NCBI RefSeq assembly: GCF_002742625.1 | Contig: NZ_PEBF01000001.1 | Coordinates: forward strand, 1,922,001-1,986,000 | DNA: 64,000 nucleotides | Source: Caulobacter sp. FWC2 | Lineage (GTDB): Bacteria; Pseudomonadota; Alphaproteobacteria; Caulobacterales; Caulobacteraceae | Direction of reading: 5' to 3' | In this document: positions 17,286 through 26,649 of the stretch, piece after piece | Layout of the letters: each line of letters opens with the position of its first letter | Numbering within the stretch: the stretch's first letter is position 1 | Notes under the pieces: generated by a model | Seen by the model: only the letters and a program-made list of their open reading frames with translations | What the model was told of the DNA's origin: nothing | Database searches by the model: none | Made by a program: the position numbers and the translations under genes

Positions 17286-18395
17286 ATGTCGGAGGCGCCG
17301 CGTGCGCCCGGCGCGCCACAAGGCCGGCGCCGGAGGTCTCAGGAGGAGTCCGTCGCTTGTTACGCGGCGCTCGACCTGGGGACCAACAACTGCCGCCTTC
17401 TGGTGGCCACGCCCACGCCGCGCGGGTTCCGCGTCGTCGAGGCCTATTCCCGTATCGTGCGTCTGGGGGAGGGTCTGTCGCAGACCGGTCAGCTGTCAGA
17501 GGCCGCCATGGAGCGTTCGCTGGCGGCCCTGAAGGTCTGCGCCGAGAAGATTCGCCGCCGCAAGGCCATCCGCGTGAAAGCCGTGGCGACCCAGGCCTGT
17601 CGGGGTGCGACCAATGGCCCCGACTTCGTCAGGCGCGTGCAGGAAGAAACCGGCCTCAAGCTGCAGATCATCAGCCCGCGCGAGGAAGCCCAGCTGTCGG
17701 TCGCCGGCTGTATGAGCCTGTTCGACCGCGAGCAGGACGCGGCCCTGGTGGTCGATGTCGGCGGGGGCTCGACCGAACTCTCCTGGGTCGACCTGAAGGC
17801 GGGCGGGCTGGACGCCAAGCCGCGTCAGTTCGCCGCCTGGAAGCTGCCGATCAAGGCCTGGCTGTCGATTCCGGTGGGCGTCGTCACCCTGGCCGAGCGC
17901 TTCCCCGAGGGCGAGCGCGCCGACGAAGGCTGGTTCCGGGCCATGGTCGACGATGTGAAGGCTCGCATCGAGGCGTTCCCGCACGCCGAGCCGATGCGCG
18001 AGATCTTCGCCGAGGGCAGGGCGCACCTGATAGGCACCTCTGGCGCCATCACCAGCCTGGCGGGCCTTCACCTGGGCCTGCCGCGCTATGACCGCAACAT
18101 CGTCGACGGTCTCTGGATGGACCGCGCCGACTGCGATGCGGCGTCCGAGCGGCTGCAGGGCCTGACCGCCGCCGAGCGGGCGCTGGAGCCGTGCATCGGC
18201 GCGGATCGAGCCGATCTTGTGCTCGCGGGGGCGGCTATTCTGCAGGCCGTTCAGGAGCTGTGGCCATGTTCGCGCGTGCGTGTCGCCGACCGAGGCCTTA
18301 GAGAGGGCCTTCTGATGTCCCTGATGTCCGACCAGCAGAAGCGCCCGCGTCGGCGTCGTCGCGGCGGATCGTCCAAGAAGCCGGTAGCCGCATGA
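17286..18395 (+). CDS. Exopolyphosphatase / pppGpp phosphohydrolase family (Ppx/GppA)
   Basis: About 369 residues of the ASKHA-fold Ppx/GppA family. Phosphate-binding motifs are YAALDLGTNNCRLLV near the N-terminus, AAGCRGAT-like VATQACRGATNG, and VVDVGGGSTELSWV. These enzymes hydrolyse polyphosphate and/or the pentaphosphate alarmone; which one cannot be decided here. This is the short form without the C-terminal HD domain of E. coli Ppx. The C-terminus is basic (RPRRRRRGGSSKK), perhaps contacting RNA or polyphosphate. I chose the ATG at 17286 (MSEAPRAP) over 17235 because the extension is Arg-rich and not family-like. The stop overlaps rlmE (ATGA). Confidence 0.88.
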   Translation: MSEAPRAPGAPQGRRRRSQEESVACYAALDLGTNNCRLLVATPTPRGFRVVEAYSRIVRLGEGLSQTGQLSEAAMERSLAALKVCAEKIRRRKAIRVKAVATQACRGATNGPDFVRRVQEETGLKLQIISPREEAQLSVAGCMSLFDREQDAALVVDVGGGSTELSWVDLKAGGLDAKPRQFAAWKLPIKAWLSIPVGVVTLAERFPEGERADEGWFRAMVDDVKARIEAFPHAEPMREIFAEGRAHLIGTSGAITSLAGLHLGLPRYDRNIVDGLWMDRADCDAASERLQGLTAAERALEPCIGADRADLVLAGAAILQAVQELWPCSRVRVADRGLREGLLMSLMSDQQKRPRRRRRGGSSKKPVAA

Positions 18396-19102
18396 GCGAT
18401 GAAGAGCCCCCCCGCAAGCGCATGGTCAAGCCGCCGGCCGGCGGCACCGAAGGCGGCCGCGCCAAGCCCGCGCGCCTGAAGACGGCCTATGGCCGCACGC
18501 CCAGCCAGCAGGCTTGGCTGGAGCGCCAGATCAACGATCCGTTCTCGGCCAAGGCCCGCGCTTTAGGCTATCGCAGCCGCGCGGCGTTCAAGATCAGCGA
18601 GATCGACGACAAGTTCCGCTTCTTCCACAAGGGCGCCAAGGTCATCGACCTGGGCTGCGCGCCGGGCGGCTGGCTGCAGATCGCCGTCGAGCGCGGCGTG
18701 ACCCAACTGGCCGGCATCGATCTTCTGCCCGTCGATCCGGTGGCGCCTGCCCACCTGCTGGAAATGGATTTCACCGCCGACGACGCGCCCGGCAAGCTCC
18801 TGGAGCTTCTGGACGGCGCGCCGGACGTCGTGCTGTCCGACATGGCGCCCAATACCGTCGGGCACCGCGAGACAGACCACCTGCGCATCGTCGGCCTGAT
18901 CGAGATCGCCGCCGAGTTCGCCATCGACGTCCTGAAGCCGGGCGGCGCCTTTGTCGCCAAGGCCTTCCAGGGCGGCGAAACCGCCGAGGTCATCGGGCGT
19001 CTCAAGCGCCACTTCGACAAGGTCCAGCACTTCAAGCCCAAGGCCAGCCGCGCCGACAGCTCGGAGGTCTTCCTGGTCGCGACGGGGTTTAAGGGGCGGT
19101 GA
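18392..19102 (+). CDS. rlmE: 23S rRNA 2'-O-ribose methyltransferase RlmE (FtsJ/RrmJ)
   Basis: Methylates the 2'-O of U2552 in 23S rRNA, a late step in large-subunit maturation. The 236-residue protein has the FtsJ SAM site VIDLGCAPGGWLQIAVERG, the catalytic-aspartate segment DVVLSDMAPNTVGHRETDH, and the lysine strand GGAFVAKAFQGGE. RAAFKISEIDDKFRF is the usual N-terminal substrate-binding block. It has a basic N-terminal tail of about 35 residues. Four-base overlaps at both ends tie it to ppx/gppA upstream and the K+ channel downstream. Confidence 0.93.
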   Translation: MSDEEPPRKRMVKPPAGGTEGGRAKPARLKTAYGRTPSQQAWLERQINDPFSAKARALGYRSRAAFKISEIDDKFRFFHKGAKVIDLGCAPGGWLQIAVERGVTQLAGIDLLPVDPVAPAHLLEMDFTADDAPGKLLELLDGAPDVVLSDMAPNTVGHRETDHLRIVGLIEIAAEFAIDVLKPGGAFVAKAFQGGETAEVIGRLKRHFDKVQHFKPKASRADSSEVFLVATGFKGR

Positions 19103-20145
19103 GCCGACCGGGGGGCGCGATCGGGGCGCTGGTCGCCCGGCCGTTCCGCAATCTGGCGATCTCGGTCGCTTTCGTTCTTCTGGTCGGTCTCTTCGCCATC
19201 GTCGGCTATCTGAGCGCCGGCTGGTCGTTCGACGACGCCATCTACATGGTCACTCTGACCATTTTCACGGTAGGCTACGGCGAAGTCAGGCCGATCGACA
19301 CCGGCTACTTGCACCTTATCACCATGGCCACGATGGTGTTCGGGTGCACAGGGGTGATCGTGGTCACCGGTTCGCTGGTTCAGGCGCTGACCCAGTCTCA
19401 ACTCGAACAGTTCTTCGGAAAGCGCGTGGAACGCGACATCGACCGGCTCGAGGGCCACATCATCATCTGCGGCTTTGGCCGCATCGGGCTGATGCTGGCC
19501 GGCGAGCTGGCCTCGGCGGGCGAGACGTTCGTGGTCGTGGAGCGCGACGAGGCGCGCTGTCAGGAAGCGCGGGATCTCGGCTATCTCTGCCGTCACGCCG
19601 ATGCGACCGACGAGGACGTCCTGCGCGCGATGCGTGTCGAGAGGGCCAAGGTTCTTGCCACGGTCCTGCCAGACGACGCGGCCAACGTGTTCATCACCCT
19701 GTCGGCCCGCAGCCTCAATCCCAAGCTCGAGATCATCGCCCGCGGCGAGCGCCCGACGACCGAGCGCAAGCTGATCCAGGCCGGCGCTGACAAGGTGGTC
19801 ATGCCCACCCATATCGGCGCGGAACGGATCGCCGAGATCATCCTCTACCCGAGGCTGGCCAGCTTTCTGCGTGGAGCCCATTCCGACACGGGTAAGCAGG
19901 AGACGCACTTGGCCGCCCTGGGCCTGGATCTCGGCGTGGTGACCGCGCCCGCGTCCTTCGCGGGGCGGCGCGTGACCGTCGGGGAGTTCGAGCGTCGTGG
20001 CGGTGGGCTGCTCGTGGTTCGAATCGACCGCGTCGATGGGCGCGTGGTCGACGCCCCAAAGCCGGATGATCTCATCCATGCCGGCGACGGTGTCTCGATC
20101 GTCTCGAAGCTGGGCCGTGTGGGTCTTTCGGCCCTCGCCGACTGA
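19099..20145 (+). CDS. Potassium channel with RCK (TrkA-N) domain
   Basis: A 348-residue two-helix K+ channel. Membrane helix 1 is ISVAFVLLVGLFAIVGYL, the selectivity filter is FTVGYGEV, and helix 2 follows (MATMVFGCTGVIVVTGSLV). The cytoplasmic RCK Rossmann domain begins HIIICGFGRIGLMLAGELA and a TrkA-C-like domain ends the protein. RCK channels gate on ligands such as Ca2+ or nucleotides. The start is GTG at 19099, overlapping the rlmE stop (GTGA); no ATG precedes the first helix. It is last in a coupled three-gene operon. Confidence 0.88.
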   Translation: MSRPGGAIGALVARPFRNLAISVAFVLLVGLFAIVGYLSAGWSFDDAIYMVTLTIFTVGYGEVRPIDTGYLHLITMATMVFGCTGVIVVTGSLVQALTQSQLEQFFGKRVERDIDRLEGHIIICGFGRIGLMLAGELASAGETFVVVERDEARCQEARDLGYLCRHADATDEDVLRAMRVERAKVLATVLPDDAANVFITLSARSLNPKLEIIARGERPTTERKLIQAGADKVVMPTHIGAERIAEIILYPRLASFLRGAHSDTGKQETHLAALGLDLGVVTAPASFAGRRVTVGEFERRGGGLLVVRIDRVDGRVVDAPKPDDLIHAGDGVSIVSKLGRVGLSALAD

Positions 20146-20203
20146 AGTCGCTATCGCCTGGATTGCGAATGTCGCGAAAGCAATCTTAAATGACTGAATA
20201 AAC

Positions 20204-20225
20204 AGGGAAATTTACAATTCTCCCT
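20204..20225. terminator. Weak hairpin after the K+ channel gene
   Basis: AGGGA-AATT / AATT-C-TCCCT can pair with a single-base bulge between the channel gene and the next small gene. There is no clear T tract, so it is at best a possible terminator. Confidence 0.25.
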
Positions 20226-20292
20226 CTTGTCAGCGGTCGGCCTCCGCACGAGCGTCTGAAATGCGCGTTTCGCGTCCATCAAGAGGCTACCC

Positions 20293-20490
20293 ATGTTGAA
20301 GTCCCTGAGCATCGTCGCCGCCTTTGCCATCGCCCTGTCGGGCGCCAGCGTGGCCTCCGCCGCCCCCTGCAAGGACGCCAAGGGTAAGTTCACCAAGTGC
20401 CCGGCCGCCGCGCCGGCCAAGCCGACCAAGTGCAAGGACGCCAAGGGCAAGTTCGCCAAGTGCGGCACGCCGGGCGCCAAGCCGGTCTAG
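20293..20490 (+). CDS. Small exported Cys/Lys repeat protein
   Basis: A 65-residue protein with a clear signal peptide (LSIVAAFAIALSGASVASA) leaving a mature peptide of about 40 residues. The mature part is two copies of CKDAKGKFxKC (CKDAKGKFTKC and CKDAKGKFAKC) joined by an Ala/Pro/Lys linker. AAGAGG at 20280-20285 is a good ribosome binding site. Four cysteines in two pairs suggest periplasmic disulfides or metal binding. I do not recognise a characterised family and assign no function. It is probably monocistronic: 147 bases separate it from the channel gene, and vapB follows with its own Shine-Dalgarno. Confidence 0.75.
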   Translation: MLKSLSIVAAFAIALSGASVASAAPCKDAKGKFTKCPAAAPAKPTKCKDAKGKFAKCGTPGAKPV

Positions 20491-20584
20491 AATTCGGAGC
20501 GGCGGCGTTCCTGACGTCGCCGCCCTTCCTGCATGGATATCGGCATCATTCGATGCTAAATTTCGTGCCGCAAGGAGGTGCGGC

Positions 20585-20778
20585 ATGAGGACGACATTGG
20601 CGCTCGACGACGATCTGCTGGAACGGGCGATGGCCCTGACCGGGATCGAGGAAAAGACGGCTCTTGTGCGTGAAGCACTCAAGGCTCTGGTCGAACGGGA
20701 GAGCGCGCGCCGCCTGGCTTTGCTCGGCGGCAGTGAACCCGACCTGAAGGACATTCCGCGTCGGCGTCTCGAACCGGC

Positions 20779-20782
<4 letters not shown>
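20585..20782 (+). CDS. vapB: VapB-family antitoxin
   Basis: A 65-residue protein of the short VapB type: the N-terminal MRTTLALDDDLLERAM forms a ribbon-helix-helix-like DNA-binding strand and helix, and the C-terminal tail (RLALLGGSEPDLKDIPRRR) is the part that usually wraps the toxin. AAGGAGG at 20573-20579 precedes the ATG. Its stop overlaps the toxin start (GTGA, 20779-20782), the standard coupled arrangement. It probably represses its own promoter in the roughly 90 bases upstream. Confidence 0.85.
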
Positions 20783-22705
<1,923 letters not shown>

Positions 22706-22708
22706 GCG

Positions 22709-23104
22709 ATGCGGATGGCCTTCGAGCTGCAGATGCTGGCGGCGGCGGTCCTGATCGGGATCGTCCACCTGCTGTGGGCGGCCGCGGCCGCCCAGCCCCA
22801 GCGTGGCCTGAAGTGGAATGCGGGCCCCCGCGACGAGCCGGTCGTGCTGACCGGCGTCGCGGGGCGCCTGGAACGCGCCTTCGCCAATTTCCGCGAGACC
22901 TTCCCGTTCTTCGCGGCCCTGGTGCTGGTCGACTATCTCGGCGGTCGCCTGGGCGAGCTCACCTCGCTGGGCGCGCTGATCTATGTGGCGGCGCGCGCCG
23001 TCTATATCCCGCTCTATGCCTTCGGCGTGCCCTATGTGCGCAGCCTGACCTGGGTCGCCTCGATGGTCGGGATCTTGATGCTGCTCGCGGCCCTGGTGGT
23101 CTGA
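22709..23104 (+). CDS. MAPEG-family membrane protein
   Basis: A 131-residue protein with about four membrane helices and the MAPEG pattern: N-terminal helix, a loop with LKWNAGPRDEP, then LERAFANFRETFPFFAALVL and the C-terminal helices. MAPEG proteins include glutathione S-transferases and uncharacterised bacterial relatives; this one belongs to the bacterial group of unknown activity. The start is three bases after the guaB stop, and the stop overlaps the next start (TGATG at 23102-23106), so it lies inside a gua-region operon. The functional link to purine synthesis is unclear. Confidence 0.8.
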   Translation: MRMAFELQMLAAAVLIGIVHLLWAAAAAQPQRGLKWNAGPRDEPVVLTGVAGRLERAFANFRETFPFFAALVLVDYLGGRLGELTSLGALIYVAARAVYIPLYAFGVPYVRSLTWVASMVGILMLLAALVV

Positions 23105-24381
23105 TGCGCGACGGCGGACGGGTTTCGGCAGCGATCGAGGTTTTGACCGAGATCGAGACGCGGCATTTTCCCTCGAAGATGGCCTTGAAGCGTTGGGGTG
23201 AGACCGCGCGCTACGCAGGCTCAAAGGATCGCGCCTTCGTGTCGGGTCTTGTCCTGGACGCCCTGCGCCGCAAGCGTTCGCTGGGCTGGATGATGGGTGA
23301 TGCGGCCGCCCGCGGCGTCGTGCTGGGCGTCCTGGCCATCACCTGGAAATGGACGCCTGAGCGGATCTCCGAGGCGGCCTCGGAAGAACACGGCTTCGGC
23401 GCCCTGACCGACGGCGAGCGTGAGCGCCTGGCGAGCCCGATCACGCTGGACGCTGCTCCGCCCCCGGTGGCGGGCGACTATCCCGACTGGCTGGAAGAGC
23501 GCCTGGTCAGGGCTTTCGGCGCCGATCAGGCGGTCGAGATGCAGGCGCTGTCCGAGCGCGCACCGGTCGACCTGCGGGTCAACACTCTGAAGACCGACCC
23601 AGAGCGCGCCGCCAAGGCCCTGGCGCCGATCCATGCCGCGCCGGCGGGGATCCTGCCCAACGCCTTCCGCATCCCCGCGCCCGCCGCCGCCGACCGCACG
23701 CCGTCGGTCGAAGCGGTGCCGGCGTTCTCCAAGGGCTGGTTCGAGGTCCAGGACCTGGGCTCCCAGATCGCCGCCGCCGTGGCCGGCGAGGTCAAGGGCA
23801 AGCAGGTGCTGGACTTCTGCGCTGGCGGCGGCGGCAAGACCCTCGCGCTCGCCGCGGCCATGGGCAATACCGGCCAGATATTCGCCCACGACAGCGACGC
23901 CCGCCGCCTGGCCGACTGCATCCGGCGCGGCCAGAGGGCAGGGGTCCGCAACCTGCAGATCCGCTCGCCGATCGAGGCCACGCCCTTGAAGGGGCTGGAA
24001 GGCAAGATCGATGTGGTCTTTGTCGACGCGCCCTGCACCGGCTCGGGCACCTGGCGCCGCCATCCCGACGCCAAGTGGCGGCTGTCGCCCGACCAACTGG
24101 CCAAGCGCCAGATCGAGCAGGACAGCGTGCTGGAAGACGCCTCGACCTTCGTGAAGGCGGGCGGACGCATGGTTTATGTGACCTGCTCGCTGCTGGTCGA
24201 CGAGAACGAGGATCGCGTCGCCGGCTTCCTCGATCGCCACCCAGAATTCACCGTGAAGCCGATCGCCCTGGAAGGCGTCGACCACGTCACGCCCGAAGGC
24301 TATCTGCGCCTGACCCCTCACCGCGCCGGAACGGACGGCTTCTTCGCCGCCGTGCTGGAGCGATCGTCCTATACGCCCTGA
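23104..24381 (+). CDS. RsmB/NOP2-family RNA (cytosine-5) methyltransferase
   Basis: A 425-residue SAM-dependent m5C RNA methyltransferase. SAM motif I is VLDFCAGGGGKTLALAAAMG, the first conserved cysteine is in FVDAPCTGSGTWRRHPD, and the catalytic cysteine is in MVYVTCSLLVDENED. The first 150 or so residues resemble the N-terminal RNA-binding part of RsmB. The target (16S rRNA C967 or another site) cannot be decided from sequence alone. The ATG at 23104 overlaps the MAPEG stop; an upstream open extension runs inside the MAPEG gene in another frame and is not credible. Confidence 0.9.
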   Translation: MRDGGRVSAAIEVLTEIETRHFPSKMALKRWGETARYAGSKDRAFVSGLVLDALRRKRSLGWMMGDAAARGVVLGVLAITWKWTPERISEAASEEHGFGALTDGERERLASPITLDAAPPPVAGDYPDWLEERLVRAFGADQAVEMQALSERAPVDLRVNTLKTDPERAAKALAPIHAAPAGILPNAFRIPAPAAADRTPSVEAVPAFSKGWFEVQDLGSQIAAAVAGEVKGKQVLDFCAGGGGKTLALAAAMGNTGQIFAHDSDARRLADCIRRGQRAGVRNLQIRSPIEATPLKGLEGKIDVVFVDAPCTGSGTWRRHPDAKWRLSPDQLAKRQIEQDSVLEDASTFVKAGGRMVYVTCSLLVDENEDRVAGFLDRHPEFTVKPIALEGVDHVTPEGYLRLTPHRAGTDGFFAAVLERSSYTP

Positions 24382-24423
24382 CCTGACGCCCCGATTGAAA
24401 CGAAGACCGCTGGAGACTTGCCG

Positions 24424-25983
24424 ATGACCACCGAAACCGAACACCAGCGCGTCCTGATCGTCGACTTCGGCAGCCAGGTGACCCAACTGATCGCGCGCCG
24501 GGTGCGCGAGGCCGGCGTCTATTGCGAGATTCATCCGTTCGACAAGGCCGAAGCGCTTGTCGACGAATACAAGCCCTCGGCCATCATCCTGTCGGGCGGC
24601 CCCGCCAGCGTGCTGGAGGACGACAGCCCCCGCATCGGCCGTAAGCTGTTCGACCTCGGTCTGCCGATGCTGGCTATCTGCTACGGCCAGCAGCTGCTGT
24701 GCGACGTGCTGGGCGGCAAGGTCGAGGGCGGCCACGCCGGCGAGTTCGGCCGCGCCGAACTGACCATCGGCAAGACCAGCCCGCTGTTCGACGGCTTGGC
24801 CGGCGTCGGCGAGCTGGAAACTGTCTGGATGAGCCACGGCGACCGCGTCACCGCCATCCCCGAGGGCTTCGAAGTCATCGCCACCTCGACCGGCGCCCCG
24901 TTCGCGGCCATCGCCAATGACGAGAAGAAGATCTACGCCGTCCAGTTCCACCCCGAGGTGGTTCACACGGTCAATGGCAGCAAGATCTACAAGAACTTCC
25001 TGGCCCTGGCCGGCCTGAAGGGCGACTGGACCATGGCGGCGTTCCGCCAGGAGATGGTCACGAGGATCCGCGACCAGGTCGGCGACGGCAAGGTGATCTG
25101 CGGCCTGTCGGGCGGTGTAGACAGCTCGGTGGCCGCCGTCCTGATCCACGAGGCGATCGGCGACCAGCTGACCTGCGTGTTCGTCGACACCGGCCTGCTG
25201 CGCAAGAACGAGGCCGACCAGGTCGTGACCCTGTTCCGCGACCACTACAACATCCCGCTGGTTCACGTGGACGCCGGCGACATGTTCCTGGGCGAGCTGG
25301 CCGGCGTCAGCGACCCGGAGACCAAGCGCAAGACCATCGGCCGCCTGTTCATCGAGGTCTTCGACAAGGAAGCCGCCAAGATCGACGGGGCCGAGTTCCT
25401 CGCCCAGGGCACGCTGTATCCGGACGTCGTCGAGAGCGTCTCGGCGCGTGGCGGTCCCTCGGCGGTGATCAAGAGCCACCACAATGTCGGCGGCCTGCCG
25501 GACTACATGAAGCTGAAGCTGGTCGAGCCGCTGCGCGAGCTCTTCAAGGACGAGGTTCGCGCCCTGGGCGTCGAGCTGGGCCTGGCGCCGGCCTTCGTCG
25601 GCCGCCACCCGTTCCCCGGCCCGGGCCTGGCCATCCGCATCCCGGGCGAGATCACGCCCGAGAAGGTCAAGGTCCTGCAGGAAGCCGACGCCATCTATCT
25701 GGAAGAGATCCGCAACGCCGGCCTCTACGACCAGATCTGGCAAGCTTTCGCCGTGCTGCTGCCGGTCAAAACCGTCGGCGTGATGGGCGACGCCCGCACC
25801 TACGAGAACGTCCTGGCCCTGCGCGCGGTGACCTCGACCGACGGCATGACCGCCGACTTCTTCGAGTTCCCCTGGCCGATCCTGGGCAAGACCGCCACGC
25901 GCATCATCAATGAAGTGCGCGGCGTCAATCGCGTCGTTTACGACGTCACCAGCAAGCCGCCCGGCACCATCGAGTGGGAATAG
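24424..25983 (+). CDS. guaA: GMP synthase (glutamine-hydrolysing) GuaA
   Basis: Aminates XMP to GMP using glutamine and ATP. The 519-residue protein has the class I glutamine amidotransferase domain ([10 protein letters not shown], the nucleophile in [16 protein letters not shown], and the His-Glu pair in [10 protein letters not shown]), then the ATP pyrophosphatase P-loop [12 protein letters not shown] and the C-terminal dimerisation domain ending KPPGTIEWE. The ATG at 24424 follows GGAG at 24411-24414. It completes the guaB-guaA set with two unrelated genes in between. Confidence 0.95.
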   Translation: MTTETEHQRVLIVDFGSQVTQLIARRVREAGVYCEIHPFDKAEALVDEYKPSAIILSGGPASVLEDDSPRIGRKLFDLGLPMLAICYGQQLLCDVLGGKVEGGHAGEFGRAELTIGKTSPLFDGLAGVGELETVWMSHGDRVTAIPEGFEVIATSTGAPFAAIANDEKKIYAVQFHPEVVHTVNGSKIYKNFLALAGLKGDWTMAAFRQEMVTRIRDQVGDGKVICGLSGGVDSSVAAVLIHEAIGDQLTCVFVDTGLLRKNEADQVVTLFRDHYNIPLVHVDAGDMFLGELAGVSDPETKRKTIGRLFIEVFDKEAAKIDGAEFLAQGTLYPDVVESVSARGGPSAVIKSHHNVGGLPDYMKLKLVEPLRELFKDEVRALGVELGLAPAFVGRHPFPGPGLAIRIPGEITPEKVKVLQEADAIYLEEIRNAGLYDQIWQAFAVLLPVKTVGVMGDARTYENVLALRAVTSTDGMTADFFEFPWPILGKTATRIINEVRGVNRVVYDVTSKPPGTIEWE

Positions 25984-26039
25984 TCTGGCGTCGTTTGGGC
26001 GCTCCAGAGCTATTGTTGGTTCATATAAGTCATTGAAGT

Positions 26040-26099
26040 GAAAAGTGAACTGACTCATCAATGATCGTCGCCGATCATTGATGGGCCTGCTCACTTTTC
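26040..26099. repeat. 60-base two-armed palindrome downstream of guaA
   Basis: Outer arms GAAAAGTGA (26040-26048) and TCACTTTTC (26091-26099) and inner arms CATCAATGATCG (26056-26067) and CGATCATTGATG (26072-26083) all pair perfectly, separated by a symmetric 7x7 internal loop and a 4-base tip. It could act as a bidirectional terminator for guaA, a structured RNA or a mobile-element relic. It lacks a T tract. Confidence 0.55.
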
Positions 26100-26219
26100 G
26101 TTTGATTGTCGGCTTCGTCGCGACCTTGCTCGCGAGGTCGAGCGGCTGGCGCCTCGACATACCCCTGATCGGCCTTAGCAGCGGCGGCCGCCAAGCGCCG
26201 GGCCGTGCGGCGTATCGCG

Positions 26220-26251
26220 CCGGGCGGGATCGACATGCCTGTCCCGCCCGG
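26220..26251. repeat. GC-rich inverted repeat
   Basis: CCGGGCGGGA (26220-26229) pairs perfectly with TCCCGCCCGG (26242-26251) around a 12-base loop. It is a stable hairpin without a T tract, in the gap after guaA. Confidence 0.4.
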
Positions 26252-26391
26252 ACCCATGACCGTGACCTCGTCGGCGGCTCCAATCCGCATCGATAGAGCG
26301 GAAGATGCCTCCGAAACGCGTAGGGGCCTGGTATGCCAAGGCGAAAAAGAGATTTACTGAGAGTTTAGCCAGGCGATCGGCTACCAGCGAT

Positions 26392-26447
26392 ATGGTGCGA
26401 CACCATGACGCGTGAAATGTACCTTGAAACTCAAATGAAGTTCATTT
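26392..26447. promoter_or_regulatory. Two short palindromes in the chemoreceptor upstream region
   Basis: ATGGTG-CGA-CACCAT (26392-26406) and AAATGAA-G-TTCATTT (26433-26447) lie 100-160 bases before the small upstream frame and the chemoreceptor gene. Their size and setting fit operators; no regulator is indicated. Confidence 0.3.
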
Positions 26448-26559
26448 TCAGAGGGTCTTTATCTGCAATATAAGAGATCTATACCTTTCTGTAATTGTAA
26501 TTCGTGTTCCTAAGCTGGTTGTTGGCTAATTAAAGCGCCGCCTCAGCTCCGGAGGCCTT

Positions 26560-26637
26560 GTGGCCCAAGTTCTGACTGTCGACGCCGTCACCGACATCCG
26601 CCAGGCGATAGAAATCGCCCCGAGCGCCAAAGGTTAA
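26560..26637 (+). CDS. 25-codon upstream open reading frame
   Basis: GTG at 26560, preceded by GGAGG at 26551-26555, opens a 25-residue frame (MAQVLTVDAVTDIRQAIEIA and five more residues) ending TAA at 26635-26637, 12 bases before the chemoreceptor start. The spacing between Shine-Dalgarno and GTG is short. The opening loosely resembles the first strand of STAS-domain chemotaxis proteins, so it may be a truncated remnant. Alternatively it is a leader peptide that affects translation of the receptor. Coding status is uncertain. Confidence 0.3.
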   Translation: MAQVLTVDAVTDIRQAIEIAPSAKG

Positions 26638-26649
26638 GGAAGAAGTCAG

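Larger units (their letters stand above)
25984..26559. other. AT-rich intergenic region with several palindromes
   Basis: No convincing gene: short open frames on both strands (71-72 codons) lack recognisable sequence or start signals. The stretch is visibly richer in A/T than its surroundings, especially 26300-26540, and contains four inverted repeats (26040-26099, 26220-26251, 26392-26406, 26433-26447). It should hold the guaA terminator and the chemoreceptor promoter. It might also be a decayed insertion or hide a small RNA. Confidence 0.5.

Noticed and set aside
23221..26283. 1020-codon open frame antisense to the RNA methyltransferase and guaA
   Set aside because: It lies opposite two well-supported enzymes and is rich in His/Gly/Asp/Arg composition typical of shadow frames.
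26075..26296. 71-72 codon frames on both strands in the guaA-chemoreceptor gap
   Set aside because: No ribosome binding site, no recognisable sequence, and they overlap the palindromes; more likely non-coding.
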